Of a DNA stretch of 64,000 nucleotides, positions 41,297 to 50,701 are shown one piece after another; the stretch's first letter is position 1; each line of letters begins with the position of its first letter. Source of the stretch: Paraburkholderia silvatlantica. GTDB taxonomy: Bacteria > Pseudomonadota > Gammaproteobacteria > Burkholderiales > Burkholderiaceae. The notes below the pieces were generated by a model. It was not told the DNA's origin. It ran no database searches and saw nothing but the letters and a program-made list of their open reading frames with translations. The stretch is taken from contig NZ_QEOL01000010.1 of NCBI RefSeq assembly GCF_003096715.1, positions 124,001-188,000 of the forward strand. Direction: 5' to 3'. Made by a program: the position numbers and the translations under genes.

Positions 41297-42525
41297 GCAC
41301 AACAAAGGAGTCCGCAGCAACCACGGTGAACGGCGCGCTGCACGGACTGCGCGTAATCGATCTGAGCCGCGTGCTGGGCGGTCCGTACTGCACCCAGACG
41401 CTCGCCGATCACGGCGCCGAGGTCATCAAGCTCGAGCCGCCCGACGGCGACGAAACGCGCGGCTGGGGCCCGCCCTTCGTCGGCGATACGGCGTCGTACT
41501 ACGTTGGCGTGAACCGCAACAAGCAGGGCATCGCCGTCGATCTCTCGCGCGAAGAGGGCCGCGCGATTCTGTGGCAGCTGCTCGAAGGCGCGGACGTGCT
41601 GGTCGAAAACTTCAAGCCGGGCACGCTCGCGCGCTGGGGCATGGACTACGAGCGCGATCTGCGCCCGCGTTTTCCTCGCCTGATTCACTGTGCGATTTCG
41701 GGCTTCGGTCCGGACGGCCCGCTCGGCGGCCTGCCGGGCTACGACGCCGTGATTCAGGCGATGGCGGGCCTGATGAGCGTGAACGGCGAGCACGACGGGC
41801 CCGCGCTGCGCATCGGCCTGCCGATTGTGGACATGGTCACGGGTCTGAACGCGCTTGCCGGCATTCTGCTCGCGCTGGCAGAACGCGAAAAGAGCGGCCT
41901 CGGGCAGTCAGTGGATATCGCGCTTTACGACTGCGGCGTGTCGCTCCTGCATCCGCATTTACCGAACTATTTCGGCAACGGCCGCACGCCGCAGCGCAGC
42001 GGCAACGCGCACCCGAACATCGCGCCGTACGACAGCTACGCGACGCTCAGCGCGCCCATCTTCCTCGCGGTGGGTAACGACCGCCAGTTCGCAAAGCTCT
42101 GCGCGCACCTCGGCGTGCCCAGCCTCGCCGACGACCCGCGTTTCGCCGACAACCGCAGCCGCTGTGCGCATCGGCCGGAACTCAAGGCCGCGCTCGAAGC
42201 GCGGCTCACCGCGCACGACTGCGAGCCGCTCGCGCGCGACCTGATCCGCGCCGGCGTGCCGTGCGGCCCCGTGCAGACCGTCGACGCCGTGGCCGCGCAC
42301 CCGCACACGCTGCACCGCCGAATGATCGTCGAGATGGAAGGCTATCGCGGCACGGGCGCGCCCGTGAAGCTCTCGCGCACACCGCCGACCTATCGCACGC
42401 GAGCGCCCGCGCTCGGCGCCGACACGCGCGCCGTGATGGACGCGCTGGGTATCGACGCCGATACCCAGCAACGGCTTATCGAAGCCGGCATTGTCAAGGA
42501 TACCGAAACGACGCAAAACGCCTAG
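41293..42525 (+). CDS. Class III (CaiB/BaiF family) CoA transferase
   Basis: A 410-residue family III CoA transferase. It begins with LRVIDLSRVLGGPYCTQTLA and DHGAEVIKLEPPDGDETRGW; the active-site Asp is in GLPIVDMVTGLNALAG, and VENFKPGTLARWG is the CoA-binding region. Such enzymes move CoA from succinyl-CoA or another ester to carnitine, bile acids, mesaconate, benzylsuccinate and similar acids by a ping-pong route. Translational coupling (ATGA) with the acyl-CoA dehydrogenase shows shared function. An MFS permease gene follows after 81 bp, completing a small uptake-activation-oxidation operon. Confidence 0.9.
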   Translation: MSTTKESAATTVNGALHGLRVIDLSRVLGGPYCTQTLADHGAEVIKLEPPDGDETRGWGPPFVGDTASYYVGVNRNKQGIAVDLSREEGRAILWQLLEGADVLVENFKPGTLARWGMDYERDLRPRFPRLIHCAISGFGPDGPLGGLPGYDAVIQAMAGLMSVNGEHDGPALRIGLPIVDMVTGLNALAGILLALAEREKSGLGQSVDIALYDCGVSLLHPHLPNYFGNGRTPQRSGNAHPNIAPYDSYATLSAPIFLAVGNDRQFAKLCAHLGVPSLADDPRFADNRSRCAHRPELKAALEARLTAHDCEPLARDLIRAGVPCGPVQTVDAVAAHPHTLHRRMIVEMEGYRGTGAPVKLSRTPPTYRTRAPALGADTRAVMDALGIDADTQQRLIEAGIVKDTETTQNA

Positions 42526-42606
42526 CATTCCATCCGACCTCAACGGAATACAGACCGCGGAATACAGACCGGCCCAAGCCGGCTCACCCCGATCAAGGAG
42601 ACATGC

Positions 42607-43923
42607 ATGACCCGCACCGGCACCACCCCTGCGCGCCAGCCCGCCCGCGCTTCGCTCGCCGCATTTGTCGGCACCACCATCGAGTGGTACGACTTTTATA
42701 TCTATGCCACCGCTTCGGCGCTCATCTTCGGCAAGCTGTTCTTCCCCTCCCACGAGCCGTTCTACAGCACGCTCGCGTCGTTCGGCACCTTCGCCGTGGG
42801 CTTCTTCGCGCGCCCCTTCGGCGGGCTCGTGTTCGGGCATCTGGGCGACCGGATCGGCCGCAAGAAGGCGCTCGTCGCGACACTGTCGATTATGGGCGTC
42901 GGCACCGTGGGCATCGGCTTTTTGCCGACCTATGCGAGCGCCGGCGCGCTCGCCCCGGCGCTCCTCGTGCTGCTGCGCGTGGCGCAAGGCATTGCGATCG
43001 GCGGCGAATGGGGCGGCGCGGTGCTCATGGCGGGCGAGCACGCGCCGAGAGAAAAGCGCACGTTTCTCGCCTCGTTTGCACAACTCGGCAGCCCGGCCGG
43101 CCTGATTCTCGCGCTGCTGGTGTTTCGCGGCATCGCGCAGCTCGACCGGGACGCGCTCTTTTCCTGGGGCTGGCGCTTGCCGTTCATCGCGAGCGCGGTA
43201 CTGCTCGTGGTGGGCCTCTTGATCCGCTCGGGCGTAGGCGAGTCGCCGGAATTCGAGGCGATCAGGACGCAGCGCCGCACTGCCGCGATGCCAATCGTCG
43301 AAGTGCTGCGCGATTCGTGGCGCGCCGTGCTGCTATGTCTCGGCGCGAATGTGATCGGCGTGGCGGGTGCGTGGTTCGTCAACACCTTCATGCTCAACTA
43401 CACCACGCAAACGCTCGGGCTCGACCGCGGGCTGATTCTCGACTGCCTGTTCGTCGTCGCGTTCATCCAGCTTTTTACCCAGCTCTTTTCCGGCTGGTTT
43501 GCCCAGCGCGTGGGCACCGGGCGGTTCCTCGTGCTGGCCGCCGCGCTGGCCATGATTTCGCCTTATCCGATGTTCGTGCTCGTCTCCACCGGCCGGCCGG
43601 TCGCCATCGTGGTCGGCATTGCGATTGCCGTGATGTGCATGTGCAGTTCGTACGCGGTGATGGCGGGCTTCATGACGAACGCGTTCCCGGTGCGCATTCG
43701 CTACTCGGCTATTTCGATATCCTACCAATGTTGCGCGGCGCTCGCGGGCGGTCTCACGCCGCTCGTCGGCACGCTGCTCGCGCATGATTATCCAGGCCAG
43801 TGGTGGCCGCTGGCCCTGTTCTACAGCACGCTTGCGGCCATTTCGCTCGTGTGTATCGCGGTGCTGCAGCGCAAGCAGTCGTCGGCCACGCAAGGCGATG
43901 CGGCGCTCGCCTTGCAGGATTAA
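42607..43923 (+). CDS. MFS permease, metabolite:H+ symporter (MHS) type
   Basis: A 438-residue permease. The MHS opening GTTIEWYDFYIYATASALIF is followed by FGTFAVGFFARPFGGLVFG, motif A as GHLGDRIGRKKALVATLS, and GGEWGGAVLMAGEHAP; these are family hallmarks (KgtP, ProP, ShiA). Twelve TM segments. An AAGGAG site precedes the ATG; another ATG 4 bp upstream is out of frame. It would import an organic acid with protons, presumably the substrate of the preceding CoA transferase. The next gene converges from the other strand with a 7 bp gap. Confidence 0.9.
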   Translation: MTRTGTTPARQPARASLAAFVGTTIEWYDFYIYATASALIFGKLFFPSHEPFYSTLASFGTFAVGFFARPFGGLVFGHLGDRIGRKKALVATLSIMGVGTVGIGFLPTYASAGALAPALLVLLRVAQGIAIGGEWGGAVLMAGEHAPREKRTFLASFAQLGSPAGLILALLVFRGIAQLDRDALFSWGWRLPFIASAVLLVVGLLIRSGVGESPEFEAIRTQRRTAAMPIVEVLRDSWRAVLLCLGANVIGVAGAWFVNTFMLNYTTQTLGLDRGLILDCLFVVAFIQLFTQLFSGWFAQRVGTGRFLVLAAALAMISPYPMFVLVSTGRPVAIVVGIAIAVMCMCSSYAVMAGFMTNAFPVRIRYSAISISYQCCAALAGGLTPLVGTLLAHDYPGQWWPLALFYSTLAAISLVCIAVLQRKQSSATQGDAALALQD

Positions 43924-43930
43924 CGCTCTG

Positions 43931-45979
43931 CTACCCGGCCGCCGCAATGGCCTCGATCAGCCCGTTCAGCGCAACGCGCCATGCTTCGCTGTTCGGGCCT
44001 TCGGTCAGCAGCGCGCCAATCACCTCCCGATGCAACGCATCGCGTTGCGAGCCAGCCGGCAAAATATCGCCGAAGCCCGCCAGCGACTGTGCGAGCGGTT
44101 CGCGGCCGCCCTCGCCTGCTTCGCGCGTCAAGGCGCGCAAGAGGTCTTGTGCCGCTTCGGGCACGGCCGCGATCATGAGCATGCGCTCTTCCCAGATCAC
44201 GAAGCGGGCGAGCCGCGCAAGCAGGCTCTCCGTTGCGGCGCCGCCTGCGACGTTCGCGGTCGCGGCAAAGGCCGGCGTCGTGTCGAGCCATTCGATGAGG
44301 CGCGCGCCTTCCATCGGCCTCGCGATGCCATAGCCTTGCGCGCCGTCCACGCCGAGAATGGCGAGCGCGCGAAGGAGGTCGAGCGTATCGACGCCTTCGG
44401 CAAGCACGCGTCTTCCCAGCGAATGACCGAGGCGCGTCAACTGGAAGATCACGCGCAGCGTATTGAGCGCGTCGCCGCCGCTCACCTTCACCATCTCGCG
44501 GTCGAGCTTGATCCAGTCGAACGGCAATTCCCGCAGACGCGTGAGGCCGCTATGCCCGGCACCGAGATCGTCCTGCGCGAGCAGCACGCCCAGCTCCCGG
44601 AACTTCGCGAGAATGGCGCGCTGCCCCTGGCTCAGCGACAGGGCTTCGTTCTCCAGAACTTCCAGCGTGAGCCGCGCGGCCGGGCAACGGTGCGCGGCCA
44701 GCGCGGTGCGGGCGGCTTCGAAATAGCGGATGTCGTTGAGTGCCGCCGGCGGCAAGTTGATCGAGACATCGAGGTCGCGGCCCTGGGCGCACCAGCGTTC
44801 GCGGTCGGCGAGCGCCTGGTCGATGCCGCGTGCGAAGAGCGCGAGCAGATCGTCGGAGGAGAGCGCCGAGAGAAACTCGTCGGGCACGAGCAGACGCTCG
44901 CCGTCGCGCAGACGCGCCAGCGCTTCGACCTTGGCCGCCTTGCCCGTTGCGAGGCTGAGCAGCGGCTGATAGTGCATTTCCAGCGCGCCGGTGCGCACAA
45001 GCGCTGCCCAATGCTGGCGCACGCTCACCGGCACCGCGGCGCCGAGGCCGTCGCTGGCGGAGATGCGCATCGCGGCGCAACCGAGCAGTGTTTGCAGCAA
45101 ATCGACGAAGGCCACCTGATCGGGCCCGACGAAGCCACCCGGAAACGCGCTGTACAAACTCAGCACGGCGAGCGGCGGCTTCCCGGGCGCCGCCAGCGGT
45201 ATCGCCACCGAAGAGCGCACGCCTTCGCGCGCGGCGAGATCGCGCCACAGCGCGACGAGCGGATCGGTCTGGTAGTTGACCACGCGCTCGGGCTTGCCGC
45301 TGCGCCACGCGCGCCCAATGCCCCCCTGCCCTTGCGGATGATCGGCGCGCACGCTGATTTCCTGATTGTGCGCGGCGAGCACGTTGAGCATGCCGCCTTC
45401 CGTCTTGCCGCCCGCGCCGGCCTCGAAGTGAAAAATGCCCGCTTCATCGGGGCGGCCGATGGTGCAGGCGCTCACTTCGTCGTGCGCCGCCAGTGCGGCG
45501 ATCACCTGGTCGATGAAATTCGTGTAGCTGCCCGCTTCCCACACAAGGCGCGTGATGCGCAACAGCACTTCCTGCTGCGAGTCCTGGACGGCCTGATACG
45601 CCTTGAGTTGCCACGCGAGGTCGGCAGTCAGCCGGCGCGCGTAGAGCGAGAGTTGTTGCGTGCTCACCGTGCGGCCAATGTCCGCGTAGATCAGCTCCTG
45701 AAGAATGCCGCGGCTGCGCACGAGTTCTTCCTTGTCGAGCCCGACAATGGCGTGAATGCGGCCAATGCGCTGCGCCATGTCCTCGTGCTCGCGGGCGCTC
45801 AGGCCGACACTGGCGAGAGCAAGAAGATTCTGGATCTGCCGCGCCTTGAGGTGCGCGAGTTCCGCAGCCGAAAGCATTTCGAGGATGCGGCGGGATTTGG
45901 GCAAGCGGCCCAGCTCCTCGTAGAACCGGTTCACCACGTGGGCCGCGTGCTCGTGCAGCGCGCCAATCAGCGTTTTCAT
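43931..45979 (-). CDS. Globin-coupled sensor / GAF / EAL-domain c-di-GMP phosphodiesterase
   Basis: A 682-residue signalling protein with no membrane segment. Residues 1-145 resemble a protoglobin sensor (HAAHVVNRFYEELG, LKARQIQNLLALASVG, AQRIGRIHAIVGLDKEELVR), which would bind heme and O2. Residues about 150-310 form a GAF domain. From about 325 to 575 comes an EAL domain with the key residues in place: VEALARLRD, INLPP, LEVLENEALS, AQDDLGAGHSG, IKLDREMV, AEGV and GAQGYGIARP, so it should hydrolyse c-di-GMP. The last 100 residues are an extra helical domain. No GGDEF is present. It likely tunes c-di-GMP to oxygen or another gas. Heme binding is predicted, not proven. Confidence 0.83.
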   Translation of the reverse strand: MKTLIGALHEHAAHVVNRFYEELGRLPKSRRILEMLSAAELAHLKARQIQNLLALASVGLSAREHEDMAQRIGRIHAIVGLDKEELVRSRGILQELIYADIGRTVSTQQLSLYARRLTADLAWQLKAYQAVQDSQQEVLLRITRLVWEAGSYTNFIDQVIAALAAHDEVSACTIGRPDEAGIFHFEAGAGGKTEGGMLNVLAAHNQEISVRADHPQGQGGIGRAWRSGKPERVVNYQTDPLVALWRDLAAREGVRSSVAIPLAAPGKPPLAVLSLYSAFPGGFVGPDQVAFVDLLQTLLGCAAMRISASDGLGAAVPVSVRQHWAALVRTGALEMHYQPLLSLATGKAAKVEALARLRDGERLLVPDEFLSALSSDDLLALFARGIDQALADRERWCAQGRDLDVSINLPPAALNDIRYFEAARTALAAHRCPAARLTLEVLENEALSLSQGQRAILAKFRELGVLLAQDDLGAGHSGLTRLRELPFDWIKLDREMVKVSGGDALNTLRVIFQLTRLGHSLGRRVLAEGVDTLDLLRALAILGVDGAQGYGIARPMEGARLIEWLDTTPAFAATANVAGGAATESLLARLARFVIWEERMLMIAAVPEAAQDLLRALTREAGEGGREPLAQSLAGFGDILPAGSQRDALHREVIGALLTEGPNSEAWRVALNGLIEAIAAAG

Positions 45980-46201
45980 TTTTGAGCCTTCGATATCACC
46001 GCCCTGGCGTCACAGCCCAGATCGGCAAACTGGGCCGGGTGGCGCGCCAGGTTCATGGCCATAGTGGTCATTAGCGGCCGCTCGGACAGCGAATGTGGCT
46101 CGCACAGAAGGAATGATACGTCATGCGCCGCCGGCGTCCGCGCACGGCGCGCATACACGAGGCGGCGGACGCGGGCGCTAAAAGCCCCCCGACGCCCGCC
46201 T

Positions 46202-47134
46202 TCAAAGCGGAGTGAGCAGCGCCTCGCCCGCGAAGTGCCGCGCCGCGTTTTCGGCGAAGTGACGCAGCGTGGCGAAGCGCACGTCGGGCGACGCGCCGGC
46301 CACGTGCGGCGTGAGCACGATGTTCTCTAACCCGACGAGCGCAGCGGGCGGCTGCGGCTCGCCCTCGTAGACGTCGAGCCCCGCGCCGCCCAGCGTCCCC
46401 GCCTTCAGGGCGAGGGCAAGCGCGGCCGTATCGACCACGCTGCCGCGCGACACGTTGACGAGAAAACCCTGCGGCCCCAGCGCGTCGATCACGGCGCGGT
46501 CGATCAGATGCTTCGTTTGCGCGCCACCCGGCGTCGCGATCACGAGAAAGTCGCTCCATTGCGCGAGCGCCGTCACACTCTCGAAGTGGCGCGCCTCTAC
46601 GCCTTCGCGCGGCTTGCGGTTGTGATAGCCGAGTTCCATGCCGAAGCCCGCGGCGCGTCGCGCGACCTTCTCGCCGATATGCCCGTAGCCGACAATGCCG
46701 AGCCGCCGCCCAGAAACCGTGGGACGCATGGGCAGCGCGTCGCGCCAGACACCCGTGCGGCAGGCGGCATCGAACTGCGGCACGGCTCGCACGGCCGCGA
46801 GCAGCAGCGCGAGCGCATGGTCGGCCACACAGTCGGCGTTGACGCCCGCGCCATTGCACAGCGCAATGCCGCGCTCGCGGGCGTGGTCGAGCGCGATATT
46901 TTCGTAACCGGCGCCAAGCGCGCCCGCCAGTTCGAGCGCGGGCATGCAGTCGATTTCGTCCGCGGTGAGGCCCGTCGTGCCGTTGGTGAGCACCACGCGC
47001 ACGTCCTTGCCGCGCTGCGCGACCGCTTTGGCGCGCGCATCGGCATCGGGCGCGTAGATCACGTCGAATTGTTCGCCAAACCCGGCGAGCTCTTCATCGG
47101 CAAGCCGTATCAGGATCAGCAGGCATGGCTTCAT
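46202..47134 (-). CDS. D-2-hydroxyacid dehydrogenase family protein
   Basis: A 310-residue D-isomer-specific 2-hydroxyacid dehydrogenase. The NAD(P) motif LGIVGYGHIGEKVARRA is near residues 145-160; the catalytic Arg is in VNVSRGSVVD, the Glu in DVYEGEP and the His in LTPHVAG. The general form is that of glyoxylate/hydroxypyruvate reductases (GhrB-like). Substrate is probably a small 2-keto or 2-hydroxy acid. The gene lies alone between the EAL gene (220 bp) and an AraC regulator. No particular regulation is visible. Confidence 0.87.
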   Translation of the reverse strand: MKPCLLILIRLADEELAGFGEQFDVIYAPDADARAKAVAQRGKDVRVVLTNGTTGLTADEIDCMPALELAGALGAGYENIALDHARERGIALCNGAGVNADCVADHALALLLAAVRAVPQFDAACRTGVWRDALPMRPTVSGRRLGIVGYGHIGEKVARRAAGFGMELGYHNRKPREGVEARHFESVTALAQWSDFLVIATPGGAQTKHLIDRAVIDALGPQGFLVNVSRGSVVDTAALALALKAGTLGGAGLDVYEGEPQPPAALVGLENIVLTPHVAGASPDVRFATLRHFAENAARHFAGEALLTPL

Positions 47135-47201
47135 GGTCGTGTCGCCCTTCCGTCATTGTTTCGATATGCGAATTGAATGCCGCAACGCCCGCGCGCAGAC
47201 T

Positions 47202-48182
47202 TCACACGGCCGTCACATAGCGCGGGGGCAACGCCTCGACGCGCGGCGCGGCCGCCGCCGCTGCCGCGTCGCGCGCCCGGCGCATCTGGTCGGCAGGGCT
47301 CATGCCAAAGAGGCGCTTGAACTCGCGGCTGAACTGCGACGCGCTTTCGTAGCCCACGCGCGTGGCCGCCGCGCTCACGGTCAGGCCGTCGTGCGTGATC
47401 AGGAGGCGCGCATGATGCAGGCGCGTGGTCTTCACGTACTGCATGGGCGACGTCGAGGTGACGGCCTTGAAGTGCGCATGAAAGACGGCAAGGCTCATGC
47501 CCGCCTCGGAGGCAAGCGTTTCGACGTCGAGATCGCCGCGGTAGTCGGTGTGAATGCGCCGCAGCGCCTTCGCAATACGCCCGAAGTGATGCTGATGCGT
47601 GAGCGCCGCGCGAATCGCGTCGCCCTGCTCGCCCATGAGCACGCGGTAGCAGATCTCGCGCACGATCGAAGGGCCGAGAATGCGCGCCTCGTACGGCTGC
47701 GCGAGCGCTTCGAGCAAGCGCAGCACGGCGTTCGAGAGCGTGGCGTCGAGCGGCGTGGCGTAGATGCCCGAGGGTTCGGACACGGCGCGGCGCGGGTCGT
47801 CGAGCGCCATGAGCAGTTCGGCGACGGTCGTGAGATCGACGCGGATCGAAATGGCGAGAATCGGCTTTTCGGGGCTCGCCTCGGTCTCGCACTCGAACGG
47901 CATCGGCACCGAGAGGACCAGGTATTGCTGGGCGTCGTAGATGAACACCTGATCGCCGAGAAAGCCGCGCTTGCGCCCCTGGCAGACGATGAAAATGCTC
48001 GGTTCGTACATGACCGGCTGGCGCGGATGGCTTTCGCTGCCGCGGTAGAGCCGCACGCCTTCGACCGCCGTGGCGTGCACGCCGTCGCCCTGCGTGAGTT
48101 GCATGAGCAGGTCGACCGTGCGCGCCTGCGTGGCGGCCGCCGGCGCGATGGCCGCCGCGGCGAGGGTTTTGACGTAGCCCAT
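47202..48182 (-). CDS. AraC-family transcriptional regulator (AraC_N type, YqhC-like)
   Basis: A 326-residue AraC protein with an N-terminal AraC_N cupin-like domain (EPSIFIVCQGRKRGFLGDQV, ECETEASPEKPILAISIRVD) and a C-terminal HTH pair (DLDVETLASEAGMSLAVFHA, VGYESASQFSREFKRLFGMS). The class is that of YqhC-type regulators, which commonly activate adjacent aldehyde/alcohol oxidoreductase genes. It is divergent from a zinc alcohol dehydrogenase across 190 bp, fitting this pattern. A low-complexity Ala run at residues 8-18 and another near 310 are unremarkable. Confidence 0.85.
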   Translation of the reverse strand: MGYVKTLAAAAIAPAAATQARTVDLLMQLTQGDGVHATAVEGVRLYRGSESHPRQPVMYEPSIFIVCQGRKRGFLGDQVFIYDAQQYLVLSVPMPFECETEASPEKPILAISIRVDLTTVAELLMALDDPRRAVSEPSGIYATPLDATLSNAVLRLLEALAQPYEARILGPSIVREICYRVLMGEQGDAIRAALTHQHHFGRIAKALRRIHTDYRGDLDVETLASEAGMSLAVFHAHFKAVTSTSPMQYVKTTRLHHARLLITHDGLTVSAAATRVGYESASQFSREFKRLFGMSPADQMRRARDAAAAAAAPRVEALPPRYVTAV

Positions 48183-48373
48183 ATCGGTTGTGCCCCAAAA
48201 GATGAAGTCAGGCAGAGAAACAGGCTTGCCAATCTATCACCGAACCCGTGGATCTGCTGCGCGCCAGGAGAATCAGGCAAGCCTTCGATAGCTTCAGGTA
48301 TTCCCTGGGTAGGTCCCGATCCTTACGATGGGAACCCTGCCGCAACCCCCAGGCACCAGAGGAGAGCCAACCC

Positions 48374-49426
48374 ATGTACCCAACCTACGGATACGCCGCC
48401 CGCGACGCCGCCTCGCCGCTCGCCCCGTTCGAATTCCAGCGCCGCGACCTGCGCGAACTCGACGTCCGTATCGACGTGCTGTTCTGCGGCGTGTGCCACT
48501 CCGACCTGCACCAGGCGCGCGACGAATGGCGCAACACGATTTACCCGGTGGTCCCGGGCCACGAAATCGTCGGCCGCGTGACCGAAACCGGCAAGGGCGT
48601 CACGAAGTACAAGGTGGGCGAACTCGTTGGCGTGGGCTGTCTCGTCGACTCGTGCCGCACCTGCCCGAGCTGCGCCGAAGGCCTCGAACAGTATTGCGAG
48701 AACGGCTGGGTCGGCACCTATAACGGCGCCGACCGCGTGAGCGGCGACATCACCTACGGCGGCTACTCCACGCAGCTCGTGGTGGACGAAGCGTTCGTGC
48801 TGCGCGTGCCGGAAAACCTCGATGCCGCCGCAGCCGCGCCGCTGCTGTGCGCGGGCATCACCACGTACTCGCCGCTGCGCACGTGGGGCGCGGGCCCCGG
48901 CAAGAAAGTCGGCATCGTGGGTCTCGGCGGCCTCGGCCATATGGGCGTGAAGCTCGCGCATGCCATGGGCGCGCACGTGGTGCTGTTCACCACGTCGCCC
49001 TCGAAGATCGAAGACGGCAAGCGGCTCGGCGCGGACGAAGTGGTGATCTCGAAAGACCCGGAGCAGATGAAGGCGCACGCCAACAGCTTCGACCTGATCG
49101 TGAACACCGTGGCCGCGCAGCACGACCTCAACCCGTTCATCGAGCTGCTGCGCCGTGACGGCACGATGACGCTGGTGGGCGCGCCCGAGCACGATCACCC
49201 GTCGCCGCAAGTGTTCAACCTGATCATGAAGCGCCGCCGTCTGGCGGGCTCGCTGATCGGCGGCATTGCAGAAACCCAGGAAATGCTGGACTTCTGCGGC
49301 AAGCATGGCATTACGTCGGATATCGAAATGATCAAGATGCAGGACATCAACAACGCCTATGAGCGCATGCTCAAGAGCGATGTGAAGTACCGCTTCGTGA
49401 TCGACCTCGATTCGCTGCGCAAGTAA
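48374..49426 (+). CDS. Zinc-dependent NAD(P) alcohol dehydrogenase (YahK/CAD-like)
   Basis: A 350-residue medium-chain alcohol dehydrogenase started at ATG 48374 (GAGGAGAGCC upstream); the longer frame covers the leader. Catalytic Zn ligands: CGVCHSDLH (Cys and His) and GHE, with another Cys near 155. Structural Zn ligands: CRTCPSCAEGLEQYC. The Rossmann motif is VGIVGLGGLGHMGVKLAHA. The sequence is of the cinnamyl-alcohol-dehydrogenase-like YahK/AdhC branch that reduces many aldehydes with NADPH. Regulation is probably by the divergent AraC gene in response to toxic aldehydes. A strong hairpin follows the gene. Confidence 0.92.
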   Translation: MYPTYGYAARDAASPLAPFEFQRRDLRELDVRIDVLFCGVCHSDLHQARDEWRNTIYPVVPGHEIVGRVTETGKGVTKYKVGELVGVGCLVDSCRTCPSCAEGLEQYCENGWVGTYNGADRVSGDITYGGYSTQLVVDEAFVLRVPENLDAAAAAPLLCAGITTYSPLRTWGAGPGKKVGIVGLGGLGHMGVKLAHAMGAHVVLFTTSPSKIEDGKRLGADEVVISKDPEQMKAHANSFDLIVNTVAAQHDLNPFIELLRRDGTMTLVGAPEHDHPSPQVFNLIMKRRRLAGSLIGGIAETQEMLDFCGKHGITSDIEMIKMQDINNAYERMLKSDVKYRFVIDLDSLRK

Positions 49427-49483
49427 CGCGCACGCCGCGCAGGCAACAAGACCCGCGCATCCTGACGTAACGCCCTGCCCCGC

Positions 49484-49509
49484 CGGGCCATCCCCTTCCG
49501 GATGGCCCG
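49484..49509 (+). terminator. Hairpin downstream of the alcohol dehydrogenase gene
   Basis: CGGGCCATCC (49484-49493) and GGATGGCCCG (49500-49509) form a perfect 10 bp stem with a CCTTCC loop. A second short hairpin, GAGGCC...GGCCTC at 49526-49546, has a run of six T in its loop. The first could stop transcription. The remaining 180 bp up to the LysR gene hold its promoter. Confidence 0.55.
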
Positions 49510-49727
49510 CCAGCCCTTCCCCTTCGAGGCCTCCTTTTTTGGCCTCCCGTAGTCGAGCCGGCGCCCGCGTGCGCCGCCATCCAATCGTCATCGCCGTTTA
49601 ACCGCTGAGCGTCGCTTTCCGCGAGACGCCCGCACCGCGAAGCGCTTTCGTCGCGACGCGGCTCACCCTTTTTCTGCAGCAGCGCGGATTTCGTTCAAGC
49701 CTCAAGCCCATTCTCAGGAGCTCGCCC

Positions 49728-50690
49728 GTGATCGACCGCATCCAGGCGATGCGCACGTTCGTGCGCATCGTCGACACCAATAGTTTCACCAAGGCCGCGC
49801 AGTCGCTCGATATGCCGCGCGCCAGCGCCACCACGCTGATGCAGAACCTCGAATCGCTGCTCGGCACGCAATTGCTCGTGCGCACGACGCGGCGCCTTTC
49901 GCTCACGCCCGAAGGCGCCGCGTACTACGAACGCGCCTCGCAGATCCTCGCCGACATCGACGATGCCGAGGCGAGCGTGCGCCAGTCGCCCGGCGCGATC
50001 GGCGGCCGCTTGCGCGTGGAGATGCCGGGCCTCATCGCCAACGCGATCGTGCTACCCGCGCTCGACGCCTTCCACGCGCGCTATCCGCAGATCGAGCTCG
50101 CGATCGGCGTGAGCCTGCGCAACGTCGATCTCGTCGGCGAAGGCGTGGATTGCAGCATCCAGCTCGGCGAACTGCCCGACTCGGGACTCGCTGCGCGGCG
50201 TCTCGGCGTGCTGGAGCACGTGACCTGCGCGAGCCCCGCGTACCTCGAGCGGCACGGCGCGCCGCAAACGCTCGACGATCTCGCGCAGCATCCGGTCGTC
50301 AACTTCCTCTCGCCGCTCACGGGCCGCCCGTTCGAGTTCGACTTCGAGGTGGACGGCAGTCCGACCAAGGTAAAGGTGGATGGGTTCGTGCATGTCTCAG
50401 ACGAGTTCGCCTACCTTACCTGCGGTCTGCAGGGCTACGGCCTCATCCAGCCGCCGCTGCTCGCGGCGCAGCCGTACCTCGACAGCGGTGCGCTGCAAGA
50501 GGTGCTGCCGCAGTGGAAGCCGCTGCCCACGCCAGTATCGGTGGCGTTCGTGAAGTCGCGCCAGCTGTCGCCGCGCGTGCGCGTATTCGTCGACTGGCTC
50601 GCGGAGCTGTTCGAGGACGCGGGCGCGATCAACCGCGATCTCTCGCGGGTGAGGCAGCTGCTGGAGGGGCTGCAGCCGGCGACGGCCTGA
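49728..50690 (+). CDS. LysR-type transcriptional regulator
   Basis: A 320-residue LysR regulator of the CrgA/DsdC-like branch. It begins at a GTG codon, 7 bp behind an AGGAG site; no ATG is closer to the conserved start MRTFVRIVDTNSFTKAAQSL. The HTH is SLDMPRASATTLMQNLESLL and the following TTRRLSLTPEGAAYYERA is the usual dimer-helix start. The effector domain contains GRLRVEMPGLIANAIVLPAL and DCSIQLGELPDSGLAARRLG. There is no divergent partner: the next gene converges. Target genes are unknown. Confidence 0.88.
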   Translation: MIDRIQAMRTFVRIVDTNSFTKAAQSLDMPRASATTLMQNLESLLGTQLLVRTTRRLSLTPEGAAYYERASQILADIDDAEASVRQSPGAIGGRLRVEMPGLIANAIVLPALDAFHARYPQIELAIGVSLRNVDLVGEGVDCSIQLGELPDSGLAARRLGVLEHVTCASPAYLERHGAPQTLDDLAQHPVVNFLSPLTGRPFEFDFEVDGSPTKVKVDGFVHVSDEFAYLTCGLQGYGLIQPPLLAAQPYLDSGALQEVLPQWKPLPTPVSVAFVKSRQLSPRVRVFVDWLAELFEDAGAINRDLSRVRQLLEGLQPATA

Positions 50691-50701
50691 CGCCAGCGCC
50701 T

